Part shown: piece by piece, positions 8,182-17,301 of the stretch
How the letters are laid out: every line of letters starts with the position of its first letter
How positions within the stretch are numbered: the stretch's first letter is position 1
Assembly (NCBI RefSeq): GCF_001613385.1
Contig: NZ_BDCG01000008.1
Location: 186,001 to 250,000 of the forward strand
Reading direction: 5' to 3'
Origin: Nocardia flavorosea NBRC 108225
GTDB lineage: Bacteria > Actinomycetota > Actinomycetes > Mycobacteriales > Mycobacteriaceae
DNA length: 64,000 nt
Program-made: the position numbers and the translations under genes
Notes under the pieces: generated by a model
Database searches by the model: none
The model's input: the letters and a program-made list of their open reading frames with translations, nothing else
What the model was told of the DNA's origin: nothing

Positions 8182-8588
8182 AGCGCTCAGCCCACCCTTC
8201 GTAAAACTTCACTCACCCTACTGGACGCACTCCGCCCCGCCAGGGTTCCCTCGTCTGCCCCGCTGGACTCGCTCGTACCCGGCAAATCCGGCCATGCTCC
8301 GTACTTCGGGACCGCTCAGTGAGCCGTTGAGGCAGCCGAGTCCTGCACTCCACAGTCGGTAGCCACGAACGGCGCGGCAGACGAGCGGGGGCGACGACGA
8401 GGCGGCATTCGGGTCGCCGGGAAGTCCGTATTCCGACTACCCACCGGCGACCACTCGCGCTCCCGAACCCCCGACCTCCCATTCCGCAAGAACCCCGTGC
8501 ACCGCGCCCTCAATCGCGGCATAGTGAGTTACATCACCACATCAACCCGGCGCGTATCACTGCGTCCGAGTCGAACGAGGAGTTCCTC
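8182..8588. other. Divergent intergenic region before the aldehyde dehydrogenase
   Basis: A 407-base gap between the T7SS operon (minus) and the dehydrogenase (plus). The only clear site is the dehydrogenase ribosome site GAGGAG, six bases before the ATG at 8589. Promoters for both directions must lie here but no convincing -35/-10 pair was found. No gene is seen. Confidence 0.5.
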
Positions 8589-10106
8589 ATGACCTACGCC
8601 AAGCCCGGTGCCGACGGCAGCATCGTCAGCTATGCGAATCGATACGACAATTTCATCGGTGGTGAATGGACCGCGCCTGTCGAAGGGAAATATTTCGACA
8701 ATCCGTCGCCGGTCGACGGTGAAACCTTTTGTGAGGTAGCGCGTTCCACCGCGCCCGATGTCGAGCTGGCGCTGGATGCCGCGCATGCCGCCGCCGACGG
8801 CTGGGGTGCGACTTCCACGACCGAGCGCGCGAATATCCTGAACAAGATCGCCGATCGGATCGAGGAGAATCTCGAGGCCCTCGCCGTCGCGGAGACCTGG
8901 GAGAACGGGAAACCGGTCCGTGAGACCAAGGCGGCCGATCTGCCGCTGGCGGTCGATCATTTCCGCTATTTCGCCGGCGCGATCCGGGCCCAGGAGGGCG
9001 GGATCAGCGAGATCGATGCCGATACGGTGGCGTATCACTTCCATGAGCCGCTCGGGGTGGTCGGGCAGATCATTCCGTGGAATTTCCCTATTCTGATGGC
9101 CACCTGGAAGCTGGCCCCCGCGTTGGCGGCAGGGAATGCGGTGGTACTGAAGCCGGCGGAGCAGACGCCGGCGTCGATCCTGAAGGTTGTCGAACTGATC
9201 GCCGATCTGCTGCCACCGGGTGTACTGAACGTGGTGAACGGGTTCGGGGTGGAGACCGGTAAGCCGCTGGCGTCGAGCCCGCGGGTGGCGAAGGTGGCGT
9301 TCACCGGGGAGACCACCACCGGGCGGTTGATCATGCAGTACGCCAGCGAGAACATCATCCCGGTGACGCTGGAGCTCGGCGGTAAGAGCCCGAATATCTT
9401 CCTGCCGGATGTGATGGCCGCGGACGACGATTTCCTGGACAAGGCGGTCGAGGGGTTCGTGATGTTCGCGCTGAACCAGGGTGAGGTGTGCACCTGCCCG
9501 TCGCGTGCGCTCATCCATTCGTCGATCTACGACGAATTCATGGCCCGGTGTGTGGAACGGACGAAGGCCATCGTGGGCGGCGATCCGCTCGACGACGCCA
9601 CCATGATCGGCGCGCAGGCCAGCAACGATCAGTTCGAGAAGATCATGTCCTATATCGATATCGGCAGGAAGGAAGGCGCCGAGGTGTTGACCGGCGGCAA
9701 TGCGCGCACGGTCGACGGCTACCCGAACGGTTTCTACGTGGAGCCGACCATTTTCAAGGGCAGTAACGATATGCGGATCTTCCAGGAGGAGATCTTCGGG
9801 CCGGTCGTCTCGGTCACCACCTTCGATTCCACCGAGGAAGCCCTGAAACTGGCCAACGACACCCTGTACGGCCTGGGTGCCGGCGTGTGGACCCGCGACG
9901 CCAACACCGCCTACCGCCTCGGCCGCGGTATCAAGGCGGGCCGGGTGTGGACGAACTGCTACCACGCCTATCCGGCGCACGCGGCGTTCGGCGGTTACAA
10001 GAAGTCGGGTATCGGCCGGGAGAACCACGCCCAGATGCTGGACCACTACCAGCAGACCAAGAACCTGCTGGTGAGCTACGCCCCGCAGAAGCTCGGATTC
10101 TTCTGA
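8589..10106 (+). CDS. exaC: NAD-dependent aldehyde dehydrogenase, ExaC/AldB type
   Basis: A 505-residue enzyme of the ALDH superfamily that oxidises aldehydes such as acetaldehyde to acids with NAD. The cofactor region GIIPWNFP-like ([20 protein letters not shown]), the general-base Glu in [11 protein letters not shown] and the catalytic Cys in [11 protein letters not shown] are all present. The GEVCTCPSR form, the ANxLYGLGAG segment and the C-terminal Phe-Phe ending match the 506-residue ExaC/AldB subgroup that works in alcohol oxidation. The ATG has a GAGGAG site. It overlaps the DUF779 gene by one base (TGATG), which is the known partner in this subgroup, so the assignment is strong. Confidence 0.92.
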   Translation: MTYAKPGADGSIVSYANRYDNFIGGEWTAPVEGKYFDNPSPVDGETFCEVARSTAPDVELALDAAHAAADGWGATSTTERANILNKIADRIEENLEALAVAETWENGKPVRETKAADLPLAVDHFRYFAGAIRAQEGGISEIDADTVAYHFHEPLGVVGQIIPWNFPILMATWKLAPALAAGNAVVLKPAEQTPASILKVVELIADLLPPGVLNVVNGFGVETGKPLASSPRVAKVAFTGETTTGRLIMQYASENIIPVTLELGGKSPNIFLPDVMAADDDFLDKAVEGFVMFALNQGEVCTCPSRALIHSSIYDEFMARCVERTKAIVGGDPLDDATMIGAQASNDQFEKIMSYIDIGRKEGAEVLTGGNARTVDGYPNGFYVEPTIFKGSNDMRIFQEEIFGPVVSVTTFDSTEEALKLANDTLYGLGAGVWTRDANTAYRLGRGIKAGRVWTNCYHAYPAHAAFGGYKKSGIGRENHAQMLDHYQQTKNLLVSYAPQKLGFF

Positions 10107-10507
10107 TGCCGGAGCCGAACCGGGTGGAACTCACCGCGGCCGCGGCCCGCCTGCTGCACGACTTGATCGAGCGGCACGGCCCAGTGATGTTCCACCAGTC
10201 CGGCGGCTGCTGCGACGGCAGCGCGCCCATGTGTTACCCGCGCGGCGAGTTCCGGGTCGGCGGGCAGGACGTGCTGCTCGGGGAGGTCGATACGGATACG
10301 CCGTTCTGGATGAGCGCCGACCAGTACGAATACTGGAAACACACCCATCTGACGGTGGACGTGGTGCCCGGCCGCGGTAGCGGGTTCTCGCTGGAGGCGC
10401 CGGAGGGTGTGCGCTTCCTGATCCGTTCGCGGCTGCTCACCGACGACGAATTCCTCCAACTGGAGTCCGCGCCACCACCGAGGACGGGCGCAGATATCCC
10501 CGATTAG
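10106..10507 (+). CDS. DUF779 protein, aldehyde dehydrogenase partner
   Basis: A 133-residue protein of the DUF779 family. It has the diagnostic Gly/Cys-rich segment HQSGGCCDGSAPMCYP at about 32-47, followed by the segments VLLGEVD and FWMSADQYEYWKHT. DUF779 genes regularly follow acetaldehyde dehydrogenase genes, and here start and stop codons overlap by one base, so the two are made together. The cysteines suggest metal or redox chemistry, but the function is not established. The chosen ATG is the first one after the dehydrogenase stop. Confidence 0.85.
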   Translation: MPEPNRVELTAAAARLLHDLIERHGPVMFHQSGGCCDGSAPMCYPRGEFRVGGQDVLLGEVDTDTPFWMSADQYEYWKHTHLTVDVVPGRGSGFSLEAPEGVRFLIRSRLLTDDEFLQLESAPPPRTGADIPD

Positions 10508-10581
10508 CTGGGTCGCGCCCATGACCGTCCGGGTCCGGCGACAGTCCGGGTCCGGACGGTCCGGGACACCGACCGGCTGCG

Positions 10582-10665
10582 ATGAGCGTCCGGCGGTGGG
10601 AGCCCCTGCTCAGCGGAAGTGACCGGGCCACGCTCGAGCGGGGGCTGAAGGCGATGTACTCGTGA
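10582..10665 (+). pseudogene. Possible C-terminal remnant of a MarR-like regulator
   Basis: A 27-codon open stretch (WEPLLSGSDRATLERGLKAMYS at its end, split here as WEPLLSGSDRATLERG and LKAMYS) resembles the last helix of MarR-family proteins, in which a phrase like L-S-x-x-E-R-x-x-L-x-x-x-L-x-x-x precedes the stop. No DNA-binding domain precedes it within the 74 bases after the DUF779 stop. It may be a decayed fragment or chance. Confidence 0.25.
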
Positions 10666-10729
10666 AGAAAACCGACGTACGCGCGATGCGGGACGCCTAC
10701 GAGGGCAGGTCCGGGTACCGATTCCGCGG

Positions 10730-11002
10730 TCAGGAATGCTCGCGCAGGTACTCCAGGTAGAACCCGCGCAGCGCCTCGGCGAGATCGCCGTCACCGGCAT
10801 GGACGTAATCGTCGAGCATCGGGACCACCCATTTGATATCGGCCTCGCTCTCCCCGGCCCGCCCCGCCGTGGCCTCCGCGGCGGGTATGCGAGTGAGCAG
10901 CTGCCAGAGGAAACGGATATCGCCGTGCCGCACCGCGAGCTTGACCGCCCGATCGTGCAGTTCCTTCGACGACAGGCCTTCCAACTCCTCGTTCGTGCCC
11001 AT
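10730..11002 (-). CDS. Conserved hypothetical protein, 90 residues
   Basis: A small, acidic and helical protein starting MGTNEELEGLSSKELHDRAV with a body containing DIRFLWQLLTRIP and VVPMLDDYVHAGDGD. No signal peptide or membrane segment is present. The sequence has the look of a conserved actinobacterial cytosolic protein but I cannot name a family. It stands alone on the minus strand between DUF779 and DUF488 genes. Confidence 0.6.
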   Translation of the reverse strand: MGTNEELEGLSSKELHDRAVKLAVRHGDIRFLWQLLTRIPAAEATAGRAGESEADIKWVVPMLDDYVHAGDGDLAEALRGFYLEYLREHS

Positions 11003-11105
11003 ACGCCGACTCTAATCCCGCCCGTGGTGTCCGGTCGTGTTTCCGGCCGGGAGCTTCGTCCCGCGTGGCGTTCGGCGGACCGGGCGGCGCGCGTGATGCG
11101 ATGGC

Positions 11106-11492
11106 GTGATGACCGACGACATCGACCCCGTCCCCAGCGGCTTCCAGGTCAAACGGGCCTACGAGGCACCCGAACCGGATGACGGTTACCGGGTGCTCGT
11201 CGATCGGCTCTGGCCACGCGGGGTGACCAAATCCGCGGCCCGGATCGACGAATGGGCCAAGGACCTCACGCCCTCGACCGAGCTGCGCCGCTGGTTCCAC
11301 GAAGATCCGCAGAGCCGCCGCGACGATTTCGCGGACCGGTATCGCGAAGAACTCGCGGGCCGGACGGCGCGGGAGATACTCGTCCGGTTACGCGGCCTGG
11401 CGCGGACCAACCCGCCGGTCACCCTGATCACCGCGGTCAAAGATCCAGGTAGCAGCCACATTCCCGTACTACTCCAGTCCCTGGGCGAATAG
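11106..11492 (+). CDS. DUF488 family protein (YeaO-like)
   Basis: A 128-residue protein of the DUF488/YeaO family. The family core V-L-V-D-R-L-W-P-R-G-V at about 30-40 is present, then W-A-K-D-L-T-P-S and a C-terminal L-I-T-A-V-K-D-P segment (bacterial homologues often read T-L-L-Y-A-A-K-D). The function of the family is not firmly known. Start may be the GTG at 11106 or the ATG three bases later; the difference is one residue. It is not tightly linked to any neighbour. Confidence 0.88.
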   Translation: MMTDDIDPVPSGFQVKRAYEAPEPDDGYRVLVDRLWPRGVTKSAARIDEWAKDLTPSTELRRWFHEDPQSRRDDFADRYREELAGRTAREILVRLRGLARTNPPVTLITAVKDPGSSHIPVLLQSLGE

Positions 11493-11591
11493 CCGGATCA
11501 CGGCGGGAACGGACCGGTCGCCATGCGCCCCTGCGAGCTCCGGTCCCACGCCGGTGTTGCTGCGGCGCAGACGCCGCCGGCCATTCGCGAT

Positions 11592-11625
11592 ATGCGGCCG
11601 GCACATCGGCGGCCGCATGTGCCGG
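11592..11625. repeat. Two overlapping, mutually exclusive inverted repeats
   Basis: ATGCGGCC (11592-11599) pairs with GGCCGCAT (11611-11618). CCGGCACAT (11598-11606) pairs with ATGTGCCGG (11617-11625). The two stems share bases and cannot form together. They lie in the 522-base gap between the DUF488 gene and phoH2, about 270 bases before the phoH2 leader peptide. No gene is seen in 11493-11879. Confidence 0.5.
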
Positions 11626-11879
11626 AGACGCGAAACGTATCGGCCGAGGCGAACCCGGAGCGAACCCTGCCCTCGGGCTCCCACCGGCGACGAGACCCTG
11701 GCGGCATCCGAACGAACTCGCGAAAATCCACTCTGAACTGCCCGAATAATCCGATTCCGGGCCGCGTTCACACCGAATTCATCCAACCCTCCCGCATTTC
11801 TTAGAGCGCACAGGGGCTGGTACGGGGTAGCTTCGATGTGGCGGGTCACGCGTTGTGGCTCGCTCGGGAGGTCCTGACC

Positions 11880-11933
11880 GTGACTGAGCAACTCAGTACG
11901 AGGGGGCCGGCACCCGGCCCTCGTGGCTGCTGA
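11880..11933 (+). CDS. Putative 17-residue leader peptide upstream of phoH2
   Basis: A GTG at 11880 follows GGAGG with eight-base spacing and opens a 17-codon frame, VTEQLSTRGPAPGPRGC, then TGA. Its start region (ACCGTGACTGA) repeats the start region of phoH2 itself at 12011-12021. A strong hairpin overlaps its second half. In mycobacteria a short antitoxin-like gene (phoAT) precedes phoH2; this peptide is far shorter and shares only position. Attenuation or coupling is inferred. Confidence 0.4.
   Translation: MTEQLSTRGPAPGPRGC
11898..11924 (+). promoter_or_regulatory. Leader hairpin overlapping the phoH2 leader peptide
   Basis: ACGAGGG (11898-11904) pairs with CCCTCGT (11918-11924), and CCGG (11907-11910) with CCGG (11914-11917), around a CAC loop with a two-G bulge: 11 pairs in all. 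A second weaker pairing, GCTGC (11926-11930) with GCAGC further on, could compete downstream. Placement inside a short translated frame 90 bases before phoH2 suggests attenuation, but no U tract follows. Confidence 0.45.
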
Positions 11934-12014
11934 CGCACCCCGTCCGCAGCCATCCGGACCGACCGGCCCAGCGAGACTGTCTGTGTGGGTGCCGCGCAGA
12001 CCTAGGAGCCTACC

Positions 12015-13364
12015 GTGACTGATAATCGCTCCGTATCCGCCCCCTCGGCGAATTCTCGCTTCATTGAGAAAGGTTTGAAGACCTTCGTCATCGACACCTC
12101 CGTGCTGCTGTCCGACCCCTGGGCGGTGACCCGGTTCGGTGAACATCAGGTGGTGTTACCGCTGGTCGTGATCAGTGAACTCGAAGGTAAACGGCACCAC
12201 CACGAACTCGGCTGGTTCGCCCGGGAAGCCCTGCGCATGCTCGACGATCTGCGGGTGACCCACGATCGGCTGGACGAGCCGTTGCCGATCGGCACCGACG
12301 GCGGCACATTGCAGGTGGAACTGAACCACACCGATCCCACGGTGCTACCGGTCGGTTTCCGCACCGAAAGCAATGATTCCCGCATCCTGGCCTGCGCGTT
12401 GAATCTCGCCGCGGACGGCCACCAGGTGGTGCTGGTGTCCAAGGACATCCCGATGCGGGTGAAGGCCAGCGCGGTAGGTCTGCGCGCGGAGGGATATCAC
12501 GCTCAGGACGTGGTGACCTCCGGTTGGACGGGTATGGCCGAAATCGACACCGCGTCCGAAATCGTCGACCAGCTCTACAGCGAATCGGTCGTCGACCTCG
12601 ACGAGGCCCGCGAACTGCCCTGCCACACCGGGATCCGGCTGCTGGGCAACAATTCCAGCGCACTCGGCCGGGTCACCGCGGACAAACGCGTACAGCTGGT
12701 GCGGGAACGGGAGGCCTTCGGGCTGCACGGCCGATCCGCGGAACAGCGGGTCGCGCTCGATCTGCTGCTGGACGAAAGCGTCGGGATCGTCTCGCTGGGC
12801 GGCCGGGCCGGTACCGGTAAATCGGCGCTGGCACTCACCGCGGGCCTGGAAGCGGTGCTGGAGCGGCGCACTCAGCGCAAGGTCGTGGTGTTCCGGCCGT
12901 TGTACGCGGTGGGCGGACAGGAACTCGGCTATCTCCCCGGTAGCGAGAGCGAGAAAATGGGCCCGTGGGCACAGGCCGTTTTCGATACGCTCGACGGGCT
13001 GGCCAGCCGTGAGGTGATGGAGGAGGTGCTCAGCCGGGATATGCTCGAAGTACTTCCGCTGACCCATATTCGCGGTAGGTCACTGCACGATTCGTTCGTG
13101 ATCGTGGACGAAGCACAATCGCTGGAACGTAATGTGCTGCTCACCGTTCTGAGCCGGTTGGGCAGCGGGTCTCGCGTGGTACTCACCCACGATGTGGCGC
13201 AGCGCGACAACCTGCGGGTGGGCCGGCACGACGGTGTCGCGGCCGTGATCGAAAAGCTCAAGGGCCACCCCTTGTTCGCGCATATCACCCTCACCCGCAG
13301 CGAGCGGTCGCCCATCGCCGCACTGGTCACCGAGATGCTGGAGGAGTACGCGCCGAGCGCCTGA
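12015..13364 (+). CDS. phoH2: PhoH2: PIN-domain ribonuclease fused to PhoH ATPase
   Basis: A 449-residue two-domain protein. Residues about 22-165 form a PIN nuclease domain with acidic residues D27 (FVIDTS), E55 (SELEGK), D121 (NDSRILAC) and D144 (SKDIPMR). Residues about 240-445 are a PhoH P-loop ATPase with Walker [10 protein letters not shown] at 262-270 and Walker B F-V-I-V-D-E-A-Q. Known work on mycobacterial PhoH2 shows ATP-driven RNA unwinding and cleavage. The GTG start has AGGAG six bases upstream. Order with glyA and coaA matches Rv1092c-Rv1095, although desA2 is absent here. The leader peptide and hairpin upstream suggest post-transcriptional control. Confidence 0.93.
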   Translation: MTDNRSVSAPSANSRFIEKGLKTFVIDTSVLLSDPWAVTRFGEHQVVLPLVVISELEGKRHHHELGWFAREALRMLDDLRVTHDRLDEPLPIGTDGGTLQVELNHTDPTVLPVGFRTESNDSRILACALNLAADGHQVVLVSKDIPMRVKASAVGLRAEGYHAQDVVTSGWTGMAEIDTASEIVDQLYSESVVDLDEARELPCHTGIRLLGNNSSALGRVTADKRVQLVREREAFGLHGRSAEQRVALDLLLDESVGIVSLGGRAGTGKSALALTAGLEAVLERRTQRKVVVFRPLYAVGGQELGYLPGSESEKMGPWAQAVFDTLDGLASREVMEEVLSRDMLEVLPLTHIRGRSLHDSFVIVDEAQSLERNVLLTVLSRLGSGSRVVLTHDVAQRDNLRVGRHDGVAAVIEKLKGHPLFAHITLTRSERSPIAALVTEMLEEYAPSA

Positions 13365-13450
13365 TGCGCGCATAGCCGGTCGGCGCCGCATCCCTGGACC
13401 GCACAGGTCCGCGATATTCGGCGCCGGCCGCACATCGAACCAACCGGCGA

Positions 13451-13487
13451 GGCCGTTCGAGGGCCGCCACGGCGCCCTCGAACGGCC
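13451..13487. terminator. Strong hairpin between convergent phoH2 and epoxide hydrolase-like genes
   Basis: Perfect 14-base arms GGCCGTTCGAGGGC and GCCCTCGAACGGCC with a nine-base loop. It lies 87 bases after phoH2 and 57 bases after the stop of the minus-strand gene, so it can end transcripts in both directions. Confidence 0.7.
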
Positions 13488-13543
13488 GTATTCAACGAGC
13501 CGGACGATGGATCGGTCCCGCGCACGCCAGGACGATGTGGTGC

Positions 13544-13957
13544 TCAGCGGCCGAGAACAGCCTTGACGAGACCCACCGCGGTACCGCGGAGGAAGTTCTC
13601 CCAGCTGAAGTGGTCGTGCCAGAGGATGATCCGGCCGTCCACCAGTTCGAAAGTGCCCATCACCCAGAATTCGATACGGACGGGTCCGAAGCGCAGGATA
13701 TCGGTGCGATCGGTGAGCACGACCGCGCCGTCGGCGGCGATATGGTGCATTCGCGCGGAGAACCCGAACTGTTCCCGGTCCAGCCCGCGCAGCAGTTTGC
13801 CGACCCGGCGCGCACCGCGCACATCCGGTAGCGAGGTGTTCTTCCAGACGATATCGGGATGCACCAGTTCCAGCGCTTCGCCGATCGCGCCGATTTCCAT
13901 CGCGGTGAAGAATTCGCGGACGGTGGTGACCGCGTCCTGGTTCAACTCGGTTTCCAT
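13544..13957 (-). CDS. Limonene-1,2-epoxide hydrolase-like (NTF2-fold) protein
   Basis: A 137-residue protein with the NTF2-like fold used by limonene-1,2-epoxide hydrolases. An N-terminal helix pair (TTVREFFTAMEIGAIGEAL) precedes beta strands. The likely catalytic Asp-Arg-Asp set can be placed at DRTDIL (about 82-87) and at ILWHDHF (about 110-116). This layout is shared with mycobacterial EphG, which hydrolyses epoxides of lipids and sterols. Substrate here is not shown. It stands alone, convergent with phoH2. SnoaL-type polyketide cyclase is the main alternative, but the D-R-x-D and W-x-D positions favour the hydrolase group. Confidence 0.75.
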   Translation of the reverse strand: METELNQDAVTTVREFFTAMEIGAIGEALELVHPDIVWKNTSLPDVRGARRVGKLLRGLDREQFGFSARMHHIAADGAVVLTDRTDILRFGPVRIEFWVMGTFELVDGRIILWHDHFSWENFLRGTAVGLVKAVLGR

Positions 13958-14028
13958 CTCACGAGCCTAGAGCAGGGCCACGCCGCGCGCCGGTGCTCGG
14001 CGCCGAAGACCGGGCCGGACTCAGGGAG

Positions 14029-14238
14029 CTAGAGCAGCTCGACCTCGTCGAACCGGACGGTCATACTGTGCCGCCGGGCCCGGAGTACACCACCCTCACG
14101 GTGGACCAGCCCCTCGTCGAAGTCGATCCGTAGTTCGCCGCGATGGGGATCGACCTCCCGCACGACGCCACAGACATCCCAGAACGGTCCGCCGGGAAAG
14201 TAGACGACGTCGCCCGGTGCGTATTCGGTAGTCCCCAC
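14029..14238 (-). CDS. Small conserved beta-rich protein
   Basis: A 69-residue frame from a GTG at 14238, with YAPGDVVYFPGGPFW and GVVREVDPHRGELRIDFDEG. The pattern (strand, turn, strand with a G-D-V-V start) resembles small SH3-like or KOW-like barrels, and codon use looks native. No good ribosome site is visible, so the start is uncertain. Function unknown. It sits 170 bases after the glyA stop on the same strand. Confidence 0.5.
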   Translation of the reverse strand: MGTTEYAPGDVVYFPGGPFWDVCGVVREVDPHRGELRIDFDEGLVHREGGVLRARRHSMTVRFDEVELL

Positions 14239-14407
14239 ACCGGCACTGTAGCCGTCACGCCCGCCGCGCGAACGGGTTCCGTTCGACCCGTCACCGACTC
14301 GGGCAACCGCACGTCGTTCCCGGGGAGCGGCTGCGTATAAGCGGCAACGGGGCCCGGACGACCGGATCGGACGTGTTGCGCCCGAGCCGGTTCCGGCGCG
14401 TGGGCTG

Positions 14408-15703
14408 TCAGCCCAGGAGGTTCCAGTCCTCCAGGTCCTGGTACAGCGGGAAGTCCTGGGCCAGTTTCGACACCCGGCCGCGCAGTGCGTCCAGATCGGC
14501 GCCACCGGCGAGGGCAGTGCCGATGATATCGGCGACCTCGGTGAACTCGGTATCGCCGAAACCGCGGGTCGCCAGGGCGGCGGTGCCGATACGCAGACCG
14601 GAGGTCACCATCGGGGGGCGCGGGTCGAACGGGACCGCGTTCCGGTTCACCGTGATGCCGATTTCGTGGAGCAGATCCTCACCCTGCTGGCCGTCGATAT
14701 CGGAGTTGCGCAGGTCCACCAGGACCAGATGCACATCCGTACCGCCGGTGAGCACGCTGACCCCGTTCTTCGCGACATCGGCCGCGGTGAGGCGTTCGGC
14801 GAGGATTTCGGCGCCCGAGATCGTGCGCTGCTGCCGCTCCGCGAACTCCGGCGTGCCCGCGATCTTGAAGGCTACGGCCTTGGCCGCTATGACATGCATG
14901 AGCGGGCCGCCCTGCTGGCCGGGGAACACCGAGCTGTTCAGCTTCTTGGCGTAGTCCTGCTTGGCCAGGATCAGACCGGACCGCGGGCCACCGAGCGTTT
15001 TGTGCACGGTCGAGGAGACGACATCGGCGTAGGGCACCGGCGACGGGTGCAGCCCGGCCGCGACCAGCCCGGCGAAATGCGCCATATCCACCCACAGGTA
15101 GGCGCCGACCTCGTCGGCGATCTCCCGGAACGCCGCGAAATCCTGATGCCGCGGATACGCCGACCAACCGGCCACGATGACCTTCGGCCGCGATTCCCGG
15201 GCGATCGCCCGGACGTTGTCCATATCCACGCGATGGTCTTCTTTGGACACCCCGTAGGAGTGGACCTCGTACAGCTTGCCGGAGAAGTTCAGTCGCATAC
15301 CGTGGGTGAGATGGCCGCCGTGGGCGAGGTCCAGGCCGAGCAGCCGGTCGCCCGGATCCATCAGCGACATCAGCACCGCGGCATTGGCCTGCGCACCCGA
15401 ATGCGGCTGCACATTCGCGAAATCCGCACCGAACAGCGCCTTCGCACGCTCGCGGGCCATGTTCTCCACCACGTCGACATGCTCACAACCGCCGTAGTAG
15501 CGGCGGCCGGGGTAACCCTCGGCGTACTTGTTGGTGAGCACACTGCCCTGCGCCTGCAGCACCGCGCGCGGCACGAAATTCTCCGACGCGATCATCTCCA
15601 GGGTGTCGCGCTCACGGGCGAGCTCACCCGCCATCGCGGCGGCGAGCTCCGGATCGAGCTCACCGAGAGACTGGGTATTGACAGAGGCGGTCGTCTGCGT
15701 CAC
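14408..15703 (-). CDS. glyA: Serine hydroxymethyltransferase
   Basis: A 431-residue PLP enzyme that interconverts serine and glycine and loads tetrahydrofolate with one-carbon units. Recognisable segments are [24 protein letters not shown], the substrate loop [10 protein letters not shown], and the PLP-lysine site [14 protein letters not shown]. Length and ends are normal. Place next to coaA and phoH2 matches M. tuberculosis glyA1. Upstream are a leader hairpin and a run of imperfect 19-base repeats that may control it. Confidence 0.96.
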   Translation of the reverse strand: MTQTTASVNTQSLGELDPELAAAMAGELARERDTLEMIASENFVPRAVLQAQGSVLTNKYAEGYPGRRYYGGCEHVDVVENMARERAKALFGADFANVQPHSGAQANAAVLMSLMDPGDRLLGLDLAHGGHLTHGMRLNFSGKLYEVHSYGVSKEDHRVDMDNVRAIARESRPKVIVAGWSAYPRHQDFAAFREIADEVGAYLWVDMAHFAGLVAAGLHPSPVPYADVVSSTVHKTLGGPRSGLILAKQDYAKKLNSSVFPGQQGGPLMHVIAAKAVAFKIAGTPEFAERQQRTISGAEILAERLTAADVAKNGVSVLTGGTDVHLVLVDLRNSDIDGQQGEDLLHEIGITVNRNAVPFDPRPPMVTSGLRIGTAALATRGFGDTEFTEVADIIGTALAGGADLDALRGRVSKLAQDFPLYQDLEDWNLLG

Positions 15704-15747
15704 GGCGCCAGTCTATGTTCACGGCGACTCCTCCGGCGGCGCGGGGT

Positions 15748-15838
15748 CAGGGGCCTGTTGCCCCTGGGCCCGCACGTTGACACCGGCCTCGAGGTCGACA
15801 GCCGCGCTCGCAGGTCGACCCAGCTCTCGCAGATTGAC
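15748..15838 (-). promoter_or_regulatory. Leader hairpin and four imperfect direct repeats upstream of glyA
   Basis: On the plus strand, units ending in the motif (G)TTGAC or GTCGAC recur at 15771-15781, 15782-15799, 15800-15819 and 15820-15838, with spacing of 18, 20 and 19 bases. The last two share CTCGCAG. Between the repeats and the glyA start, CAGGGGC (15748-15754) pairs with GCCCCTG (15760-15766). The array may be a multi-site operator. The spacing is not a multiple of three throughout, so a coding repeat is unlikely. Confidence 0.4.
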
Positions 15839-15936
15839 GTCGGACTCGCGTCAGACCGTCTGTGAACGGGTGGTTGCCATTCAGAACGCGCTCCGCGGCG
15901 TGCCGGGAGCTGGTCGATCTGCTTGCTACCGCGGAC

Positions 15937-16070
15937 CGCCCACGAAGGGGCGGGCTGCAATTTCTCGAGAGGTGGGGCCCTGTCGGGTCCGGTTCTTCAC
16001 TCCTCCGCTTCCCCGCTCCCGAACCAGGCGGACCCCACCCGGGAAAGGTGAACAGTCGGGAAAGGTTGGC
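15937..16070. repeat. Interspersed intergenic repeat, copy A
   Basis: Shares GAAGGGGCGGGCTG (15944-15957) exactly with 57186-57199, GTTCTTCACTCC (15992-16003) exactly with 59908-59919, and a closing block CACCCGGGAAAGGTGAAC (16037 onward) plus GGGAAAGGTTGG with near identity to 57302-57334. It lies 40 bases past the 3' end of the DUF885 gene. It is a non-coding repeat family; the 407-base gap 15704-16110 holds no other gene. Confidence 0.6.
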
Positions 16071-16110
16071 GGAGGCGAGCCGGGCTCCGGAGCCGGCTCG
16101 ACCGGCCGGA

Positions 16111-17301
16111 TCAGCGCAAGGACGACGGGATGAGGGGGTCGTCCAGGAGGCGGCGGAACCGGTCGGCGCGGTCGTCCGCATCGGCGGCGCGGTCCAGCCA
16201 GCCGCCGAGCAGTTTGTAGCCCTCCACGTACGTGCTGATGTAGGCACGCCACAGTGGGGACGACAGGAAGCGCAGGGATTGGCGGGCGCGGTCGGGGGTC
16301 GTCAACGACCAGCGTTCCAGGAAGCCGGCCACTTCGTCGGCGTCCTTGCCCTGATCGTGCAGCATGAGTGCCGCATCCTGGCGGACACCGAGCAGCTGCG
16401 CCGAGGCCTCGGACAGGCGTTCGGCGCGTTCACCGTCGAACCGCAGGCCCAGATCCGCGTAGATCTCCTGCGCCCACTTACCCCAGCCGGGGCCGATGAT
16501 CGAACTCAGTGCCAGGTCCGCGAGACCCTCGGCCATCAGGCACTGTGGCGTGTTCACCAGGAAGATGGTCTGTTCGCCGTGTCCGGCGGCCACCAGCCCG
16601 GCCTCCTTGCGGCAGTGTTCGGTGTGATGGCCCGGGTACGCCTCGTGCGCGATCAGCTTGGGCAGTACCGCCATGTGCTGGCGCAGATCGGAGTTGATCG
16701 CGACCGTCGAGCGGTAGTTGCCCAGGTAGTAGTTGAAACCGGACCACGGCTTGTCACCGACCACCTCGTAGGTGACATGTTCGTGGTCGGGCAGCGGGTA
16801 CCGCGCACGGACGAGCTCGCGCAATGCTCCGGAGAACGCGTGCACACAGTCTTCGAGCCGGTCCGGTGGAATCTCGTCGGCCTTGCGATGCGCGGCCATC
16901 CGTTCGGCGAGCGGCCCCTCGCCGCCCAGCACCTCGTCGATCTTCTGGTGCGCCTCCCGGTATTCGGCCGGGTCGCCGGCAGCGATATCCACATCGAAGT
17001 ACCGGCCGACCTCGTCCACGAAGCCGATCTCCTCGCCCGCGAACTTGCGCGCGGAACACTCCAGCGCCCGCAGATGCGCGTCGAGGAACGCGGTGCGCTG
17101 CGGCCTCAGCCCGGCGGCCGGTAATTCGGCGCGCAACCGCGTGGCGGTACGGGCCAGCTCACGAGGTTCGGGCCGGGGCCCGTTCTCGATCTCGCGCCGT
17201 AACTGCGCATCGCCGGTGTAGGCGTCGACGAATCCCTCTTCGAGCCGGTCGAATGCCAATCCGAGCCGCAGGTATTCCGTAACCACAGGGTGGGCGTGCA
17301 T
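16111..17301 (-). CDS. DUF885 family putative metallopeptidase
   Basis: A 396-residue protein of the DUF885 family, starting MHAHPVVTEYLRLGLAFDRL. It contains the motif L-I-A-H-E-A-Y-P-G-H-H-T-E-H, an HExxxGHH-like zinc-binding signature of this family, and a following helix with MAEGLADLA where the third ligand Glu would lie. Known family members are cytosolic and annotated as possible carboxypeptidases; activity is not proven. The start at 17301 is the first Met giving the family N-terminus. It stands alone between the glyA region and the divergent coaA gene. Confidence 0.85.
   Translation of the reverse strand: MHAHPVVTEYLRLGLAFDRLEEGFVDAYTGDAQLRREIENGPRPEPRELARTATRLRAELPAAGLRPQRTAFLDAHLRALECSARKFAGEEIGFVDEVGRYFDVDIAAGDPAEYREAHQKIDEVLGGEGPLAERMAAHRKADEIPPDRLEDCVHAFSGALRELVRARYPLPDHEHVTYEVVGDKPWSGFNYYLGNYRSTVAINSDLRQHMAVLPKLIAHEAYPGHHTEHCRKEAGLVAAGHGEQTIFLVNTPQCLMAEGLADLALSSIIGPGWGKWAQEIYADLGLRFDGERAERLSEASAQLLGVRQDAALMLHDQGKDADEVAGFLERWSLTTPDRARQSLRFLSSPLWRAYISTYVEGYKLLGGWLDRAADADDRADRFRRLLDDPLIPSSLR

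Noticed and set aside
8529..10046. A 505-codon minus-strand frame opposite the aldehyde dehydrogenase.
   Set aside because: It mirrors the third-position GC bias of a certain gene and shows no domain.
15704..15850. A glycine or ZTP riboswitch before glyA.
   Set aside because: The conserved cores of these riboswitches could not be found; only a short hairpin and direct repeats are present.
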